Shown here one piece after another: positions 55,078 to 63,469 of a DNA stretch of 64,000 nucleotides. A model generated the notes under the pieces. The model was not told the origin of the DNA. It saw only the letters and a program-made list of their open reading frames with translations, and did no database searches. Made by a program: the position numbers and the translations under genes. The DNA comes from Novosphingobium sp. (lineage in GTDB: Bacteria > Pseudomonadota > Alphaproteobacteria > Sphingomonadales > Sphingomonadaceae), in contig NZ_JADZAT010000007.1 in NCBI RefSeq assembly GCF_020852455.1, positions 100,047 through 164,046 on the forward strand, given 5' to 3'. How positions within the stretch are numbered: the stretch's first letter is position 1; every line of letters begins with the position of its first letter.

Positions 55078-55547
55078 TACTTAGCCTCCCCGGTACGGGG
55101 AGGGGGACCGTCCGCAGGACGGTGGTGGGGATTCTCCGCACGCGCGGCGATGGCTTCGGCAGTGCCGACGACATCACTGAGAACGCGCTGCGCAGATACC
55201 CGCAGGACCCTGTGCCCGTTTTCCTTCAAGAAATTGGTTCGCTCGATGTCGCGCGCCGGATTGTCGCCCATATCGTGCGAAATGCCATCGATCTCCACGG
55301 CCATGCGGGCCGAGGAACAGTAGAAATCGACAATATATGGCCCAATAGGATGCTGGCGGCGAAATCTCAGGCCAGCCGGTCGCAAGCGCAGCTGTTGCCA
55401 CAGCAGGCGCTCAGGCAAACTCATTTCACGTCGCAATTGGCGCGCGTGCTTGACCGCAGGCCTTGCTACAAACCGCGAGTCCCCACCACCACGCTTCGCG
55501 TGGTCCCCCTCCCCGTTCCGGGGAGGCTCCAGTTCGCTTGCCCTCAC
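55077..55547 (-). CDS. DUF559 endonuclease-like protein, element-borne (copy 2)
   Basis: A 156-residue protein. The DUF559 core spans residues 35-130: LRREMSLPERLLWQQLR, FRRQHPIGPYIVDFYC (Asp74), VEIDGISHD (Glu85, Asp87, His91) and HRVLRVSAQRVL. The open frame runs through both repeat units: residues 8-23 and 140-155 are repeat-encoded. If the GTG at 55547 is used, it overlaps the pntAA stop by 4 bases and the gene stop overlaps the pntAB start by 1 base. A TTG at codon 38 is a possible internal start. Confidence 0.82.
   Translation of the reverse strand: MRASELEPPRNGEGDHAKRGGGDSRFVARPAVKHARQLRREMSLPERLLWQQLRLRPAGLRFRRQHPIGPYIVDFYCSSARMAVEIDGISHDMGDNPARDIERTNFLKENGHRVLRVSAQRVLSDVVGTAEAIAARAENPHHRPADGPPPRTGEAK
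55085..55526. mobile_element. Palindromic element E3 carrying a DUF559 gene
   Basis: Inverted units at 55085-55130 and 55481-55526. Read inward they are CCTCCCCGG-TAC and CCTCCCCGG-AAC followed by GGGGAGGGGGACC, an inner hairpin (GTCC-GCA-GGAC or ACGC-GAA-GCGT) and GGTGGTGGGG. The two units differ mainly in the inner stem. The element occupies the pntAA-pntAB gap. No target duplication is recognised. Confidence 0.83.
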
Positions 55548-56659
55548 CCCAGCAGCCTCGCGTTCACAACCTTCCCGCCCTGGGTCAGCCGGATCGCATC
55601 GCCGATTTCCTCGTCCAGCACGGGCCTCCCCTGCTCCTTGTCCCAGAACGCGGAGAGGAAGTTGTAGAGGTTGCGCGCGAACAGTGCCGAGGAATCCGCC
55701 GCCAGGTGCGCCGGGGTGTTCGAATAGCCCAGGATCTTGACGCCGTGCTTCTCCACCACCTGATCGGGCTTCGATCCCTCGACATTGCCGCCCTGCGCCA
55801 CGGCAAGATCGAAGATCACGCTGCCCGGCTTCATGCTGGCGATCTGCGCATCGCTGATCAGCCGGGGAGCGGCGCGCCCCGGGATCAGCGCGGTGGTGAT
55901 CACGATATCCTGCTTGGCGATGTGGCTGCTCACCAGTTCGGCCTGGGCCTTCTGGTATTCCTCGCTCATTTCGGTGGCATAGCCGCCCGCACCCTCACCC
56001 TCGATCCCCGCGACGCTTTCTACGAAGATCGGCTTGGCGCCCAGCGAGAGGATCTGTTCCTTGGTGGCAGAGCGCACGTCGGTGGCCGAAACCTGCGCCC
56101 CCAGCCGGCGCGCGGTGGCGATCGCCTGCAAGCCGGCCACGCCCACGCCCATCACAAAGCACTTGGCGGCGCTGACGGTTCCCGCCGCGGTCATCATCAT
56201 CGGGAAGGCGCGGCCATAGAGGTTGGCAGCTTCGATCACCGCCTTGTAGCCCGACAGGTTCGACTGGCTGGAAAGGATATCCATGCTTTGCGCGCGGGTG
56301 ATCCGCGGCATGAATTCCATTGCCAGGGCTTCGAAACCGCCCTTGGCATAGAGATCTACGCGAGCGCGCTGGCCGAACGGATCGAGCCCGGCAACGATCC
56401 AGGCCCCGTCGGCCGCACCCTTCAGCGCCTTGGGATCGGGGCCTTGCACGCCCAGCACGATCTGCGCGCCCTTGACCGCGTCCTTGGCCAGGATCGCACC
56501 CACTGCGGCATAGTCGGCATCGGCGATGGCCGCGCTTTCCCCGGCACCGGGCTGGACTGCAACTTCCGCACCCAAGGCGATGAATTTCTTCACCGTTTCG
56601 GGGCTTGCCGCAACCCGGGTTTCCCCGTTCGCGGTTTCCTTCATCACCGCGATCCGCAT
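55544..56659 (-). CDS. pntAA: NAD(P) transhydrogenase subunit alpha part 1
   Basis: A 371-residue soluble NAD(H)-binding subunit. MRIAVMKETANGETRVAASP opens it, and VMGVGVAGLQAIATARRLGA is the NAD-binding motif. IAKQDIVITTALIPGRAAPRL and DLAVAQGGNVEGS are conserved. It is the first gene of pntAA-(E3)-pntAB-pntB, 16 bases after the oxidase subunit IV gene. Confidence 0.95.
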   Translation of the reverse strand: MRIAVMKETANGETRVAASPETVKKFIALGAEVAVQPGAGESAAIADADYAAVGAILAKDAVKGAQIVLGVQGPDPKALKGAADGAWIVAGLDPFGQRARVDLYAKGGFEALAMEFMPRITRAQSMDILSSQSNLSGYKAVIEAANLYGRAFPMMMTAAGTVSAAKCFVMGVGVAGLQAIATARRLGAQVSATDVRSATKEQILSLGAKPIFVESVAGIEGEGAGGYATEMSEEYQKAQAELVSSHIAKQDIVITTALIPGRAAPRLISDAQIASMKPGSVIFDLAVAQGGNVEGSKPDQVVEKHGVKILGYSNTPAHLAADSSALFARNLYNFLSAFWDKEQGRPVLDEEIGDAIRLTQGGKVVNARLLG

Positions 56660-56675
56660 GGCCGGGACCGCTGGC

Positions 56676-56801
56676 TTAGTTGGTGATCATGAAAATAACG
56701 AACACGGTGACCAGCACCGTCGCCACGATCCCCCACTTCACCAGTCCGAGGAAGCCTTCGTAGGTTGCATTGTGCGCCTTGTAGTCGTTGCCGCTGGCCA
56801 T
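56676..56801 (-). CDS. aa3-type cytochrome c oxidase subunit IV
   Basis: A 41-residue membrane protein: MASGNDYKAHNATYEGFLGL, then one hydrophobic helix ending VFVIFMITN. This is the small bacterial aa3 oxidase subunit IV, one helix that packs against the core subunits in Rhodobacter and Paracoccus. AGGGA lies 8 bases before the ATG. It precedes pntAA and is probably co-transcribed with it. Confidence 0.9.
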   Translation of the reverse strand: MASGNDYKAHNATYEGFLGLVKWGIVATVLVTVFVIFMITN

Positions 56802-56974
56802 GTGCTGTTCCCTGTCTCTGGCGTGACGCCGGTTTCGCGGACTTCCCTATCGCCCGTTCCCGCGTGGCTCAAGGGCTTCGGGATACTTTTTGCGGTCAAT
56901 GCCCAGCCTTAATCGGCTCTTTACTGTCTGGCGCTATGCCCCGGGGTGGAAACTTGGGGGATACGCGTAAGCCA

Positions 56975-58393
56975 ATGGCCGAAATCGAACAGCGATTGTT
57001 GATGCTGATCGACGATGAGCCGGCCCAAAGCCGGCTGATCACGGCGCTTGCCGCGCGTGAGGGCTGGCGCACGCTGGTTGTCCGCGATGCCGAAACCGCG
57101 ATTGCCACGCTGGGCACGCGCCAGGGCATGGCGCTTTCCGCAATCATTCTTGATCAATGGGTTCCGGGCGACGAGGCCTGCAGCCTGATCGCCGAACTGC
57201 GCAGCCGCCGCCCGGCCCTGCCGATCCTGATGCTGACCACCAGCGCTTCGCCGCTGCTGGCGGTCGAGGCGATGCGCGCAGGCGCTACCGATTACCTGAT
57301 CAAACCGGTCGCGCCCGACCGGATGATGCAGGCGCTGCGGATGGCGACGACGCGCGAGGCCCCGCGCGATGAATTGCAGCCGCTGACCGAAAAGATGCCC
57401 TCAACCCCCGATTTCGACGCGATGATCGGGGCATCGCCGGCTTTCCGCACTGCTTTGGCGGTAGCCGCCAAGGCGGCGCGCGGGCATGGACCGGTGCTGA
57501 TCGAGGGCGAAAGCGGGACCGGCAAGGAAATGCTGGTCCGCGCGATGCAGGCTGCCAGCCCGCGGGCCAAGGCCCCGTTCCGGCTGCTCAACATCGGGGC
57601 GATACCCGGCAATTCGGTGGAAAGCGCGCTGTTCGGGCATGAGAAAGGCGCCTTTCCGGGGGCCTTCGATCGTCACATCGGTGCGCTGCAACATGCCGAC
57701 GGGGGTACCCTGGCGCTCGACGAAATCGACCGCCTGCCGATCCACGTCCAGCAGCGCCTGCTTGAAAGCGTCCAGAAGGGCGATGTCCGCCCGATCGGCG
57801 CGCGCCATTCATTCCGGATCGACGTGCGGCTGATCGCGGCTTCGAACCTGCCGCTGAAGGACATGGCGGCCGGCGGGCATTTCCTGCCCGAACTGCTGAC
57901 CGCCATATCCGGCACCACCGTTTACCTGCCGCCGCTGCGCGACCGCGCGGGCGATATCCCGGCCCTGGCCCGGCACTTCCTGGCCCGGATCGGCGAACAG
58001 CCGGGGCTGCGTCCGCTGGGGATCACCGATGCCGCGCTGCAATTGCTTTCGGCCTATGACTGGCCGGGCAACGTCCGCCAGCTGCAGGCGGTGCTGTTCC
58101 GCGCCGCAGTGTTCTGCGATGGCGACGCGCTGACTGCCGAGGATTTCCCCCAACTGTCCGACCTGCTCGGCGAAGGCGGGGCCAGCCAGGCTCCGCTGCA
58201 GGAAGGCGTCGGCGTGATGCTCTATGCCTCCGACGGCAACCTGCGCCCGCTGGAAGAAATCGAAGCCGATGTGATCCGGCTGGCGATCGGCCACTATCGC
58301 GGCCGGATGACCGAAGTCGCCCGCCGTCTGGGCATCGGCCGCTCGACGCTCTACCGCAAGCTCTCCGAGCTGGGGATTGGCGAGGCAGGCTGA
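56975..58393 (+). CDS. NtrC-type response regulator with altered GAFTGA loop
   Basis: A 472-residue regulator. The receiver domain (1-125) has the acidic pair in LIDDEP, phospho-acceptor Asp60 in [10 protein letters not shown] and Lys in LIKPV. The AAA+ domain has Walker A GESGTGKE (Lys184). The loop that contacts sigma-54 reads GAFPGA (225-230) instead of GAFTGA. The C-terminal Fis-type helix-turn-helix is [19 protein letters not shown]. No histidine kinase is adjacent. ATG 56936 is an alternative start. Confidence 0.85.
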   Translation: MAEIEQRLLMLIDDEPAQSRLITALAAREGWRTLVVRDAETAIATLGTRQGMALSAIILDQWVPGDEACSLIAELRSRRPALPILMLTTSASPLLAVEAMRAGATDYLIKPVAPDRMMQALRMATTREAPRDELQPLTEKMPSTPDFDAMIGASPAFRTALAVAAKAARGHGPVLIEGESGTGKEMLVRAMQAASPRAKAPFRLLNIGAIPGNSVESALFGHEKGAFPGAFDRHIGALQHADGGTLALDEIDRLPIHVQQRLLESVQKGDVRPIGARHSFRIDVRLIAASNLPLKDMAAGGHFLPELLTAISGTTVYLPPLRDRAGDIPALARHFLARIGEQPGLRPLGITDAALQLLSAYDWPGNVRQLQAVLFRAAVFCDGDALTAEDFPQLSDLLGEGGASQAPLQEGVGVMLYASDGNLRPLEEIEADVIRLAIGHYRGRMTEVARRLGIGRSTLYRKLSELGIGEAG

Positions 58394-58522
58394 ACCGGCT
58401 ATCGCGTGATTGATAGCAAGGAGTTCCAGCACTTGGTCCAGTGACACCGCCCCGGCGGATCTGATCAGCATCGCGGCCCGGCCAGGGCCCGCGCCGACCA
58501 ATTGCATTCCAAAGGAACTTCC

Positions 58523-59299
58523 ATGCCCCGACTTCAGGGAAAATTGTGCCTGGTAACCGGCGCCGCGCGCGGCATCGGCCGGGCGATCTGCGCCGCCTTC
58601 GCCGCCGAGGGCGCGCAGGTGATCGTGACCGATATCGACCGCGAGACCGGTCAACGTACCGCCGACCAGCTGGGCGCGCGGTTCATGCCGCTCGACGTGC
58701 GCGAGGAGGCAGACTGGACCGCGCTGGCGCGCGAGGTCCCGGCGCTGGACGTGCTGGTCAACAACGCCGGGATCACCGGCTATGAAAGCCTGCCCGGCCC
58801 GCACGATCCCGAGCAGGCCAGCCTGGCCGACTGGCGCGCGGTTCATGCCACCAACCTGGATGGCACCTTCCTGGGCTGCCGCTATGCGATCGGTGCGATG
58901 AAAGCCGGGGGCACCGGCTCGATCATCAACATCTCGTCACGCTCAGGGCTGGTCGGGATCCCCGGCGCGGCGGCCTATGCCAGTTCGAAAGCCGCGGTGC
59001 GCAATCATACCAAGTCGGTTGCGCTGTGGTGCGCGCAGAACGGCTGGGCGATCCGCTGCAATTCGATCCACCCCGCCGCCGTGCTGACCGAGATGTGGGA
59101 AGCCGTGCTTGGTGACGGGCCTGATCGCGAGGCCCGCATGGCCAGCTTTGTCGCCGATACCCCGCTCAAACGCTTTGCCCGGGTCGAGGAAGTCGCCGCG
59201 CTGGCCGTACTGCTGGCCAGCGACGAGGCGGGCTATATCACCGGCAGCGAGCTGAACATCGATGGCGGGTTGCTGGCTGGCTCAGCGGCTTCCCCCTGA
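58523..59299 (+). CDS. Short-chain dehydrogenase/reductase
   Basis: A 258-residue classical SDR oxidoreductase. [11 protein letters not shown] is the cofactor motif; [17 protein letters not shown] and YASSKAA (YxxxK) form the active site. The C-terminus [15 protein letters not shown] is typical of enzymes on hydroxy-steroid, sugar or acyl substrates. AAAGGAAC lies 6 bases before the ATG. It is a single gene with no evident pathway context. Confidence 0.9.
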   Translation: MPRLQGKLCLVTGAARGIGRAICAAFAAEGAQVIVTDIDRETGQRTADQLGARFMPLDVREEADWTALAREVPALDVLVNNAGITGYESLPGPHDPEQASLADWRAVHATNLDGTFLGCRYAIGAMKAGGTGSIINISSRSGLVGIPGAAAYASSKAAVRNHTKSVALWCAQNGWAIRCNSIHPAAVLTEMWEAVLGDGPDREARMASFVADTPLKRFARVEEVAALAVLLASDEAGYITGSELNIDGGLLAGSAASP

Positions 59300-59373
59300 A
59301 AAGACGCGCCAAGCGCTTCCATTCGCGGCAAATCCTGCCAAGCTGGACAGCTGTTTGGCAAGAGAGGTAGCCG

Positions 59374-62300
59374 ATGGTCTTGTGGGCGGCAGTGGCCGGG
59401 GCGCTGATCGGAATGTTGCTGGCCGACAATGGCGCGGCCGGCCTCATCCTCGGCGGATTTGCCGGGACGCTGATGGGCAAGTGGCTGCGCCACGAAATCC
59501 AGCTGGAGCTCTATTCCGCGCTCGCCGCCACCGATGCGAAGCGCCCCGGCGCTGCCCCGCTGCCGCCCGCACCAGTTGAGGACTACCAGCCGGGCGAGAC
59601 CTGGACGCCCGAACCGGAACCGGAACCGGAGCCGGAGCCGGAGCCGGAGCCCGAGCCGCTTCCGGTCGAGCCTGAGCCGGTCGCGGACCTGCCCCCCGAA
59701 GTGCTTGAGGAGTCCGAACCCGAACCGGTACGCGCGGCGGCGATGGACATTCCCGCCAGCCGGATCACCGCGCCGGTCGAGCCGGAACCCGAACCCGAAG
59801 TCCAACCCGAGTTCGAACCCGAAGCCGACCGGCAGGAAGAACCCGTGCGCAGCGAGGAACCGGCGCCCGCGATGCAGCGCGCGGCGATCAATTTCGAGGA
59901 ACTATTCGGGCGCCGCCTGCCGATCTGGGCTGGCGGGATCACGCTGGCAATCGCGGGCATCCTGATCGTCAAATATGCGATCGACCAGGGGATCTTCGGG
60001 CGGATCTTCACCCCCGGGGTCCAGGCGGTCTGCGGGCTGCTGTTCGGTCTGGGACTGATCGGCGGGGCCGAATGGGCCTGGCGCCAGCGCGAAAAGGTGG
60101 CCGACCCGCGGATCAGCCAGGCGCTGTCGGGCGCGGGGATATCGACGCTCTATGCCGCAACCCTGGTGGCGGCGAACCTCTATGGCCTGATTTCCCCGCT
60201 GACCGCCTTCTTCGGACTGGCACTGGTCACCGGCGGAGCGCTGTGGCTGTCGTTGCGGCATGGCATGCCGACCGCGCTGCTGGGGCTGGCGGGCGGGCTT
60301 GCCGCGCCGGCGCTGACCCTGGGCTACGAAGCCAATGTCCCGCTGCTGGCGGTCTATCTGGGCTTCACCATCGCCGGACTGGTCGGCGTGGCGCGGGTCC
60401 AGCGCTGGCCCTGGCTGGCGCTGATCGCGCTGCTGGGCGGCGCCGGGTGGAGCCTGTGGCTGATCATCATGGGCAAGGCGCTGGAAACGGTCGGAGCCTT
60501 GTCGGTCGGCGGCTTTGTTGCCTTGCTGGCGCTGGCGCTGCCGCTGTTCGTCATGACCGACAAGGGCCGGCAACTGCTGCGCGCGGTGGCGGCGGTGGTG
60601 GGTGCGGCCCAGCTTGGCCTGCTGGTGGCGCTGGGCGGGTTCCAGCCGCTCCACTGGGGGCTGTTCGCGCTGCTTGCGGCCGCCGCCCAGTTTATCGCCT
60701 GGCGCGAGCGTGACTTCGCGATCGTGCCGACGATCGGTGCGGCGCTGGCGTTCATCCTGCTGATGCTGTGGCCCCAGCCCGATCACGGCTGGCTGCTGAC
60801 CTTCGGCCTGGTGCTGGCCGCGATCCATGCCGCCCCGCTGTTCGTGCGGCTGTGGGAAGCCCCGCCCCGGCTGCAACGCACGATCGAGCTGGCCGCCATC
60901 GCGCTGGCCGCGCCGATTGTCGCGCTGCGGCAGGTCTATCACCCAGGCGATGCCAATGACCTGACCGTGGCGCTGAGCGCGCTGGGCGGCGCGATCATGC
61001 TGCTGGCGGCAGCGGCGCGCGGGTGGAAAGTGCCCGAACGGCAGGCCGACAGCCGGCTGGCGATCCTGTTCGCCGGTGCCGCAGCCTTGCTGGTAACCGC
61101 CGCCTGGTTCGCCTTCGCGCACTGGCAAGCCCCGGTCTGGACCATGGCCATCGCGGTAGCCCTGTTGCTGCTGGCCCCGCCATCGGGCGACAAGCGGATC
61201 GAGCCGCTGGGCTTCGTGGTGTCGCTGGTCGCGCTGGTCCAGCTGGGTTTCACCGCGCTGACCGGCCGGATGGGCGAATTCGGCCTGCCGCTGGGCGTCG
61301 CACTCGATCCGCTGGGGCTCGATTCGCTGCTGCGCTGGGGCGCGCTGGCCGCAGGCTTTGCGCTGTTCGCCTGGCGTGCCGGATCGAAGCAGATTGCGAT
61401 CACCGGTTATGCACTGACCACCGCGCTCAGCTATGGCGCGCTGGCGCAGCTGGTCCCCGAATGGACGCTGCCGATCGTCATGGCCGCGCTGAGCGGCGCT
61501 CTTCTGTTGATCCTGACCCGGCGCGAAGGCCGCGAAAGCGATCTGCTGGTGGCCCTGTTTGCCTTTGCCAGCGTCGCCTTGCTGGCAATCACCGGCGATA
61601 GCCCGGTGGACGCCTGGGCGCGGTTGAGCGACAGCGGTCCCGCCGGGCCAGACCCGCTGGCGCTGCTGCGCTGGGCGGCGGTGGCGGCGCTGGCGCTGCT
61701 TTGCGCCGCACGGGCCCGCACCGCGCCGCTGCGCACGCTTGGCCAGTTCGGCGCGATGACCTTTGCCTATGGCGCGCTGGCGCAGGTTGTGCCCGGATGG
61801 ACCCTGCCGATCGTGATGGCAGCAATCGCAGCACTGGGCCTCTACGGGCTGACCCGCCGCGCAGAGCCCCGCTCCGAATGGCAGGCGCTGGTCTTCGCTG
61901 CCGCCGCAATCGGCCTCTTGATGTGCAGCGGCAGCGATCCGGCGGGCGAATGGCAGCGGCTGTTCGGCACGGGTGACGGCACGCTGAGCGGCGTGGCTGC
62001 CGCGCGCTGGGGCATGGTGGCGCTGCTGGGCGCGTTCTTCGCCTGGCGGTCCCGCCTGACGCCGCTACGCCAGCTGGGCGAAGTGGGCGCGGCTCTGCTG
62101 GGCTATGGCGCGCTGGCGCAAATCGTGCCGCTGCAATTGCTGCCGCTGGTGGCCCCTGCCGCGCTGCTCGCGGTCAGCGGGTGGAGCCGCACGCGGCCCT
62201 GGCCGCTGCTGGCGCTGGGTTCCGCAGCGCTGCTGGCCCTGATCATCGGCTGGGCGGCCTTGCCGATCGCCCAGTGGCTCGATCAGGCGCTGCGCTCGCT

Positions 62301-63192
62301 CGCGGGGATCCCCTTCCTGCTTGACCGGCCCGATCTGGCCGCACTCGAAGTGGGCCGGCGCCTCGCGGGTCCGGCCCTGCTGCTGGGCGGTTCGATCTGG
62401 CTCCAGCGCCAGCGTGTACCGCAGCGGGTCCTGCCCTGGCTGGTGCTGATCGCCGGCACTCTTGGCCTGCTTTCGGTCCACCTGCTTTACCGCCACCTGT
62501 TCGCGGCGCTGTTCGGCACCGATTTTGTCGCAACCGGCCCGGCCCAGCGCTTGCTGTGGGCGGCGCTGCTGCTGGGCGCAAGCTGGCTGCTGCTGCGGCG
62601 CAAGGCGGGCAGCACGGTCGCGCAGGGCAGCGCGGCGGTGCTGGCGGCAACCGCTGCCTTCCATGTCACCTGGTACAGCCTGCTGCTGCACAACCCGCTG
62701 TGGAGCGCGCAGCAGGTTGGCGCCTGGCCAGTGCTCAACCTGATTGCCCCGCTGTTCGCGCTGCTGCCGCTGGGGCTGCACGTGCTGGGCCAGGCGCAGC
62801 CGCGCCTTGCCGGGCCGATCGGACGGATCATGCAGCCGGTGCTGATGCTCTCGGTCGTTGCCTTTGCCTGGGCCAGCCTGCGCCAGGCTTTCCACGGCAC
62901 CCTGCTGGTCGATCCGGGGGTGAGCGAGGTGGAAGATATCCTGCGCTCGATCCTGGGGATTGGCCTGGCGGTGGGCTTCCTGCTGTGGGGGATCCGCCGC
63001 AAGCGGCACGACTGGCGGATTGCCAGCCTGGTGCTGATGCTGGTCGCGGTGGCCAAGGTCTTCCTGCTCGATGCCTCGGGCCTGGAGGGACTGCTGCGGA
63101 TCGCCAGCTTTGTGGCGCTGGGCTTCAGCCTGATCGGGATCGGCTGGCTCTACAGCCGCCAATTGCGCCGCGACGAGCAGAAGGCTGAGTAA
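59374..63192 (+). CDS. DUF2339 giant membrane protein
   Basis: A 1272-residue polytopic protein. It starts with a Gly-rich hydrophobic segment (residues 5-25), then a Pro/Glu linker with EPEPEPEPEPEPEPEP near residue 80-95 and further EP runs to about residue 165. Next comes LFGRRLPIWAGGITLAIAGI and more than 25 predicted membrane helices, the DUF2339 pattern. The role is unknown; a cell-envelope function is likely. Its stop is 7 bases before the TA-flanked element. Its length is normal for the family. Confidence 0.85.
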   Translation: MVLWAAVAGALIGMLLADNGAAGLILGGFAGTLMGKWLRHEIQLELYSALAATDAKRPGAAPLPPAPVEDYQPGETWTPEPEPEPEPEPEPEPEPLPVEPEPVADLPPEVLEESEPEPVRAAAMDIPASRITAPVEPEPEPEVQPEFEPEADRQEEPVRSEEPAPAMQRAAINFEELFGRRLPIWAGGITLAIAGILIVKYAIDQGIFGRIFTPGVQAVCGLLFGLGLIGGAEWAWRQREKVADPRISQALSGAGISTLYAATLVAANLYGLISPLTAFFGLALVTGGALWLSLRHGMPTALLGLAGGLAAPALTLGYEANVPLLAVYLGFTIAGLVGVARVQRWPWLALIALLGGAGWSLWLIIMGKALETVGALSVGGFVALLALALPLFVMTDKGRQLLRAVAAVVGAAQLGLLVALGGFQPLHWGLFALLAAAAQFIAWRERDFAIVPTIGAALAFILLMLWPQPDHGWLLTFGLVLAAIHAAPLFVRLWEAPPRLQRTIELAAIALAAPIVALRQVYHPGDANDLTVALSALGGAIMLLAAAARGWKVPERQADSRLAILFAGAAALLVTAAWFAFAHWQAPVWTMAIAVALLLLAPPSGDKRIEPLGFVVSLVALVQLGFTALTGRMGEFGLPLGVALDPLGLDSLLRWGALAAGFALFAWRAGSKQIAITGYALTTALSYGALAQLVPEWTLPIVMAALSGALLLILTRREGRESDLLVALFAFASVALLAITGDSPVDAWARLSDSGPAGPDPLALLRWAAVAALALLCAARARTAPLRTLGQFGAMTFAYGALAQVVPGWTLPIVMAAIAALGLYGLTRRAEPRSEWQALVFAAAAIGLLMCSGSDPAGEWQRLFGTGDGTLSGVAAARWGMVALLGAFFAWRSRLTPLRQLGEVGAALLGYGALAQIVPLQLLPLVAPAALLAVSGWSRTRPWPLLALGSAALLALIIGWAALPIAQWLDQALRSLAGIPFLLDRPDLAALEVGRRLAGPALLLGGSIWLQRQRVPQRVLPWLVLIAGTLGLLSVHLLYRHLFAALFGTDFVATGPAQRLLWAALLLGASWLLLRRKAGSTVAQGSAAVLAATAAFHVTWYSLLLHNPLWSAQQVGAWPVLNLIAPLFALLPLGLHVLGQAQPRLAGPIGRIMQPVLMLSVVAFAWASLRQAFHGTLLVDPGVSEVEDILRSILGIGLAVGFLLWGIRRKRHDWRIASLVLMLVAVAKVFLLDASGLEGLLRIASFVALGFSLIGIGWLYSRQLRRDEQKAE

Positions 63193-63201
63193 GCGGACCT
63201 A

Positions 63202-63469
63202 GAGCCTGTCCTGATTAGGTGGAAGCGTCGGCACGGAGCCGAATTTGGCTCAGCGTGAGGCGCGAGGAGGGAGCCATGCCGTTGCATAGTGACCGACGAG
63301 CAACGCGGCGCTGGGCCAAATTCGGCCCGCCCCTGCGGGGTCGCATCAGGAAGGCCTCTGGTGGCGTCGCGTCGCTTTCAGGGGCAACCCAAGCCCCTTC
63401 TGCACACCGCTCCTATCCAGCGGCCTTCCTGATGCGATGACGATGCCTCCAGCTAAACAGGACAGGCTC
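63202..63469. mobile_element. TA-flanked 268-bp inverted-repeat element (MITE-like)
   Basis: 29-base terminal inverted repeats (63202-63230 and 63441-63469) begin GAGCCTGTCCTG and match at 25 positions. A TA dinucleotide flanks each end (63200-63201, 63470-63471), as expected for a target duplication of IS630/mariner-type elements. Nested inner palindromes are present: GCCGAATTTGGC with GCCAAATTCGGC, and GCATCAGGAAGGCC with its complement at 63421-63436. No transposase is present. Confidence 0.82.

Noticed and set aside
44308..55526. CRISPR-like repeats
   Set aside because: The repeats occur as inverted pairs at separate operon gaps, with genes or 20 bases between, not as regularly spaced direct repeats; no cas genes are present.
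58394..58522. A regulatory RNA or small gene between the NtrC-type regulator and the SDR gene
   Set aside because: No hairpin with a T tract, no supported frame and no recognisable motif.
63219..63440. A 73-codon frame inside the TA-flanked element
   Set aside because: It is built from the palindromes, has no ribosome site and no resemblance to a transposase.
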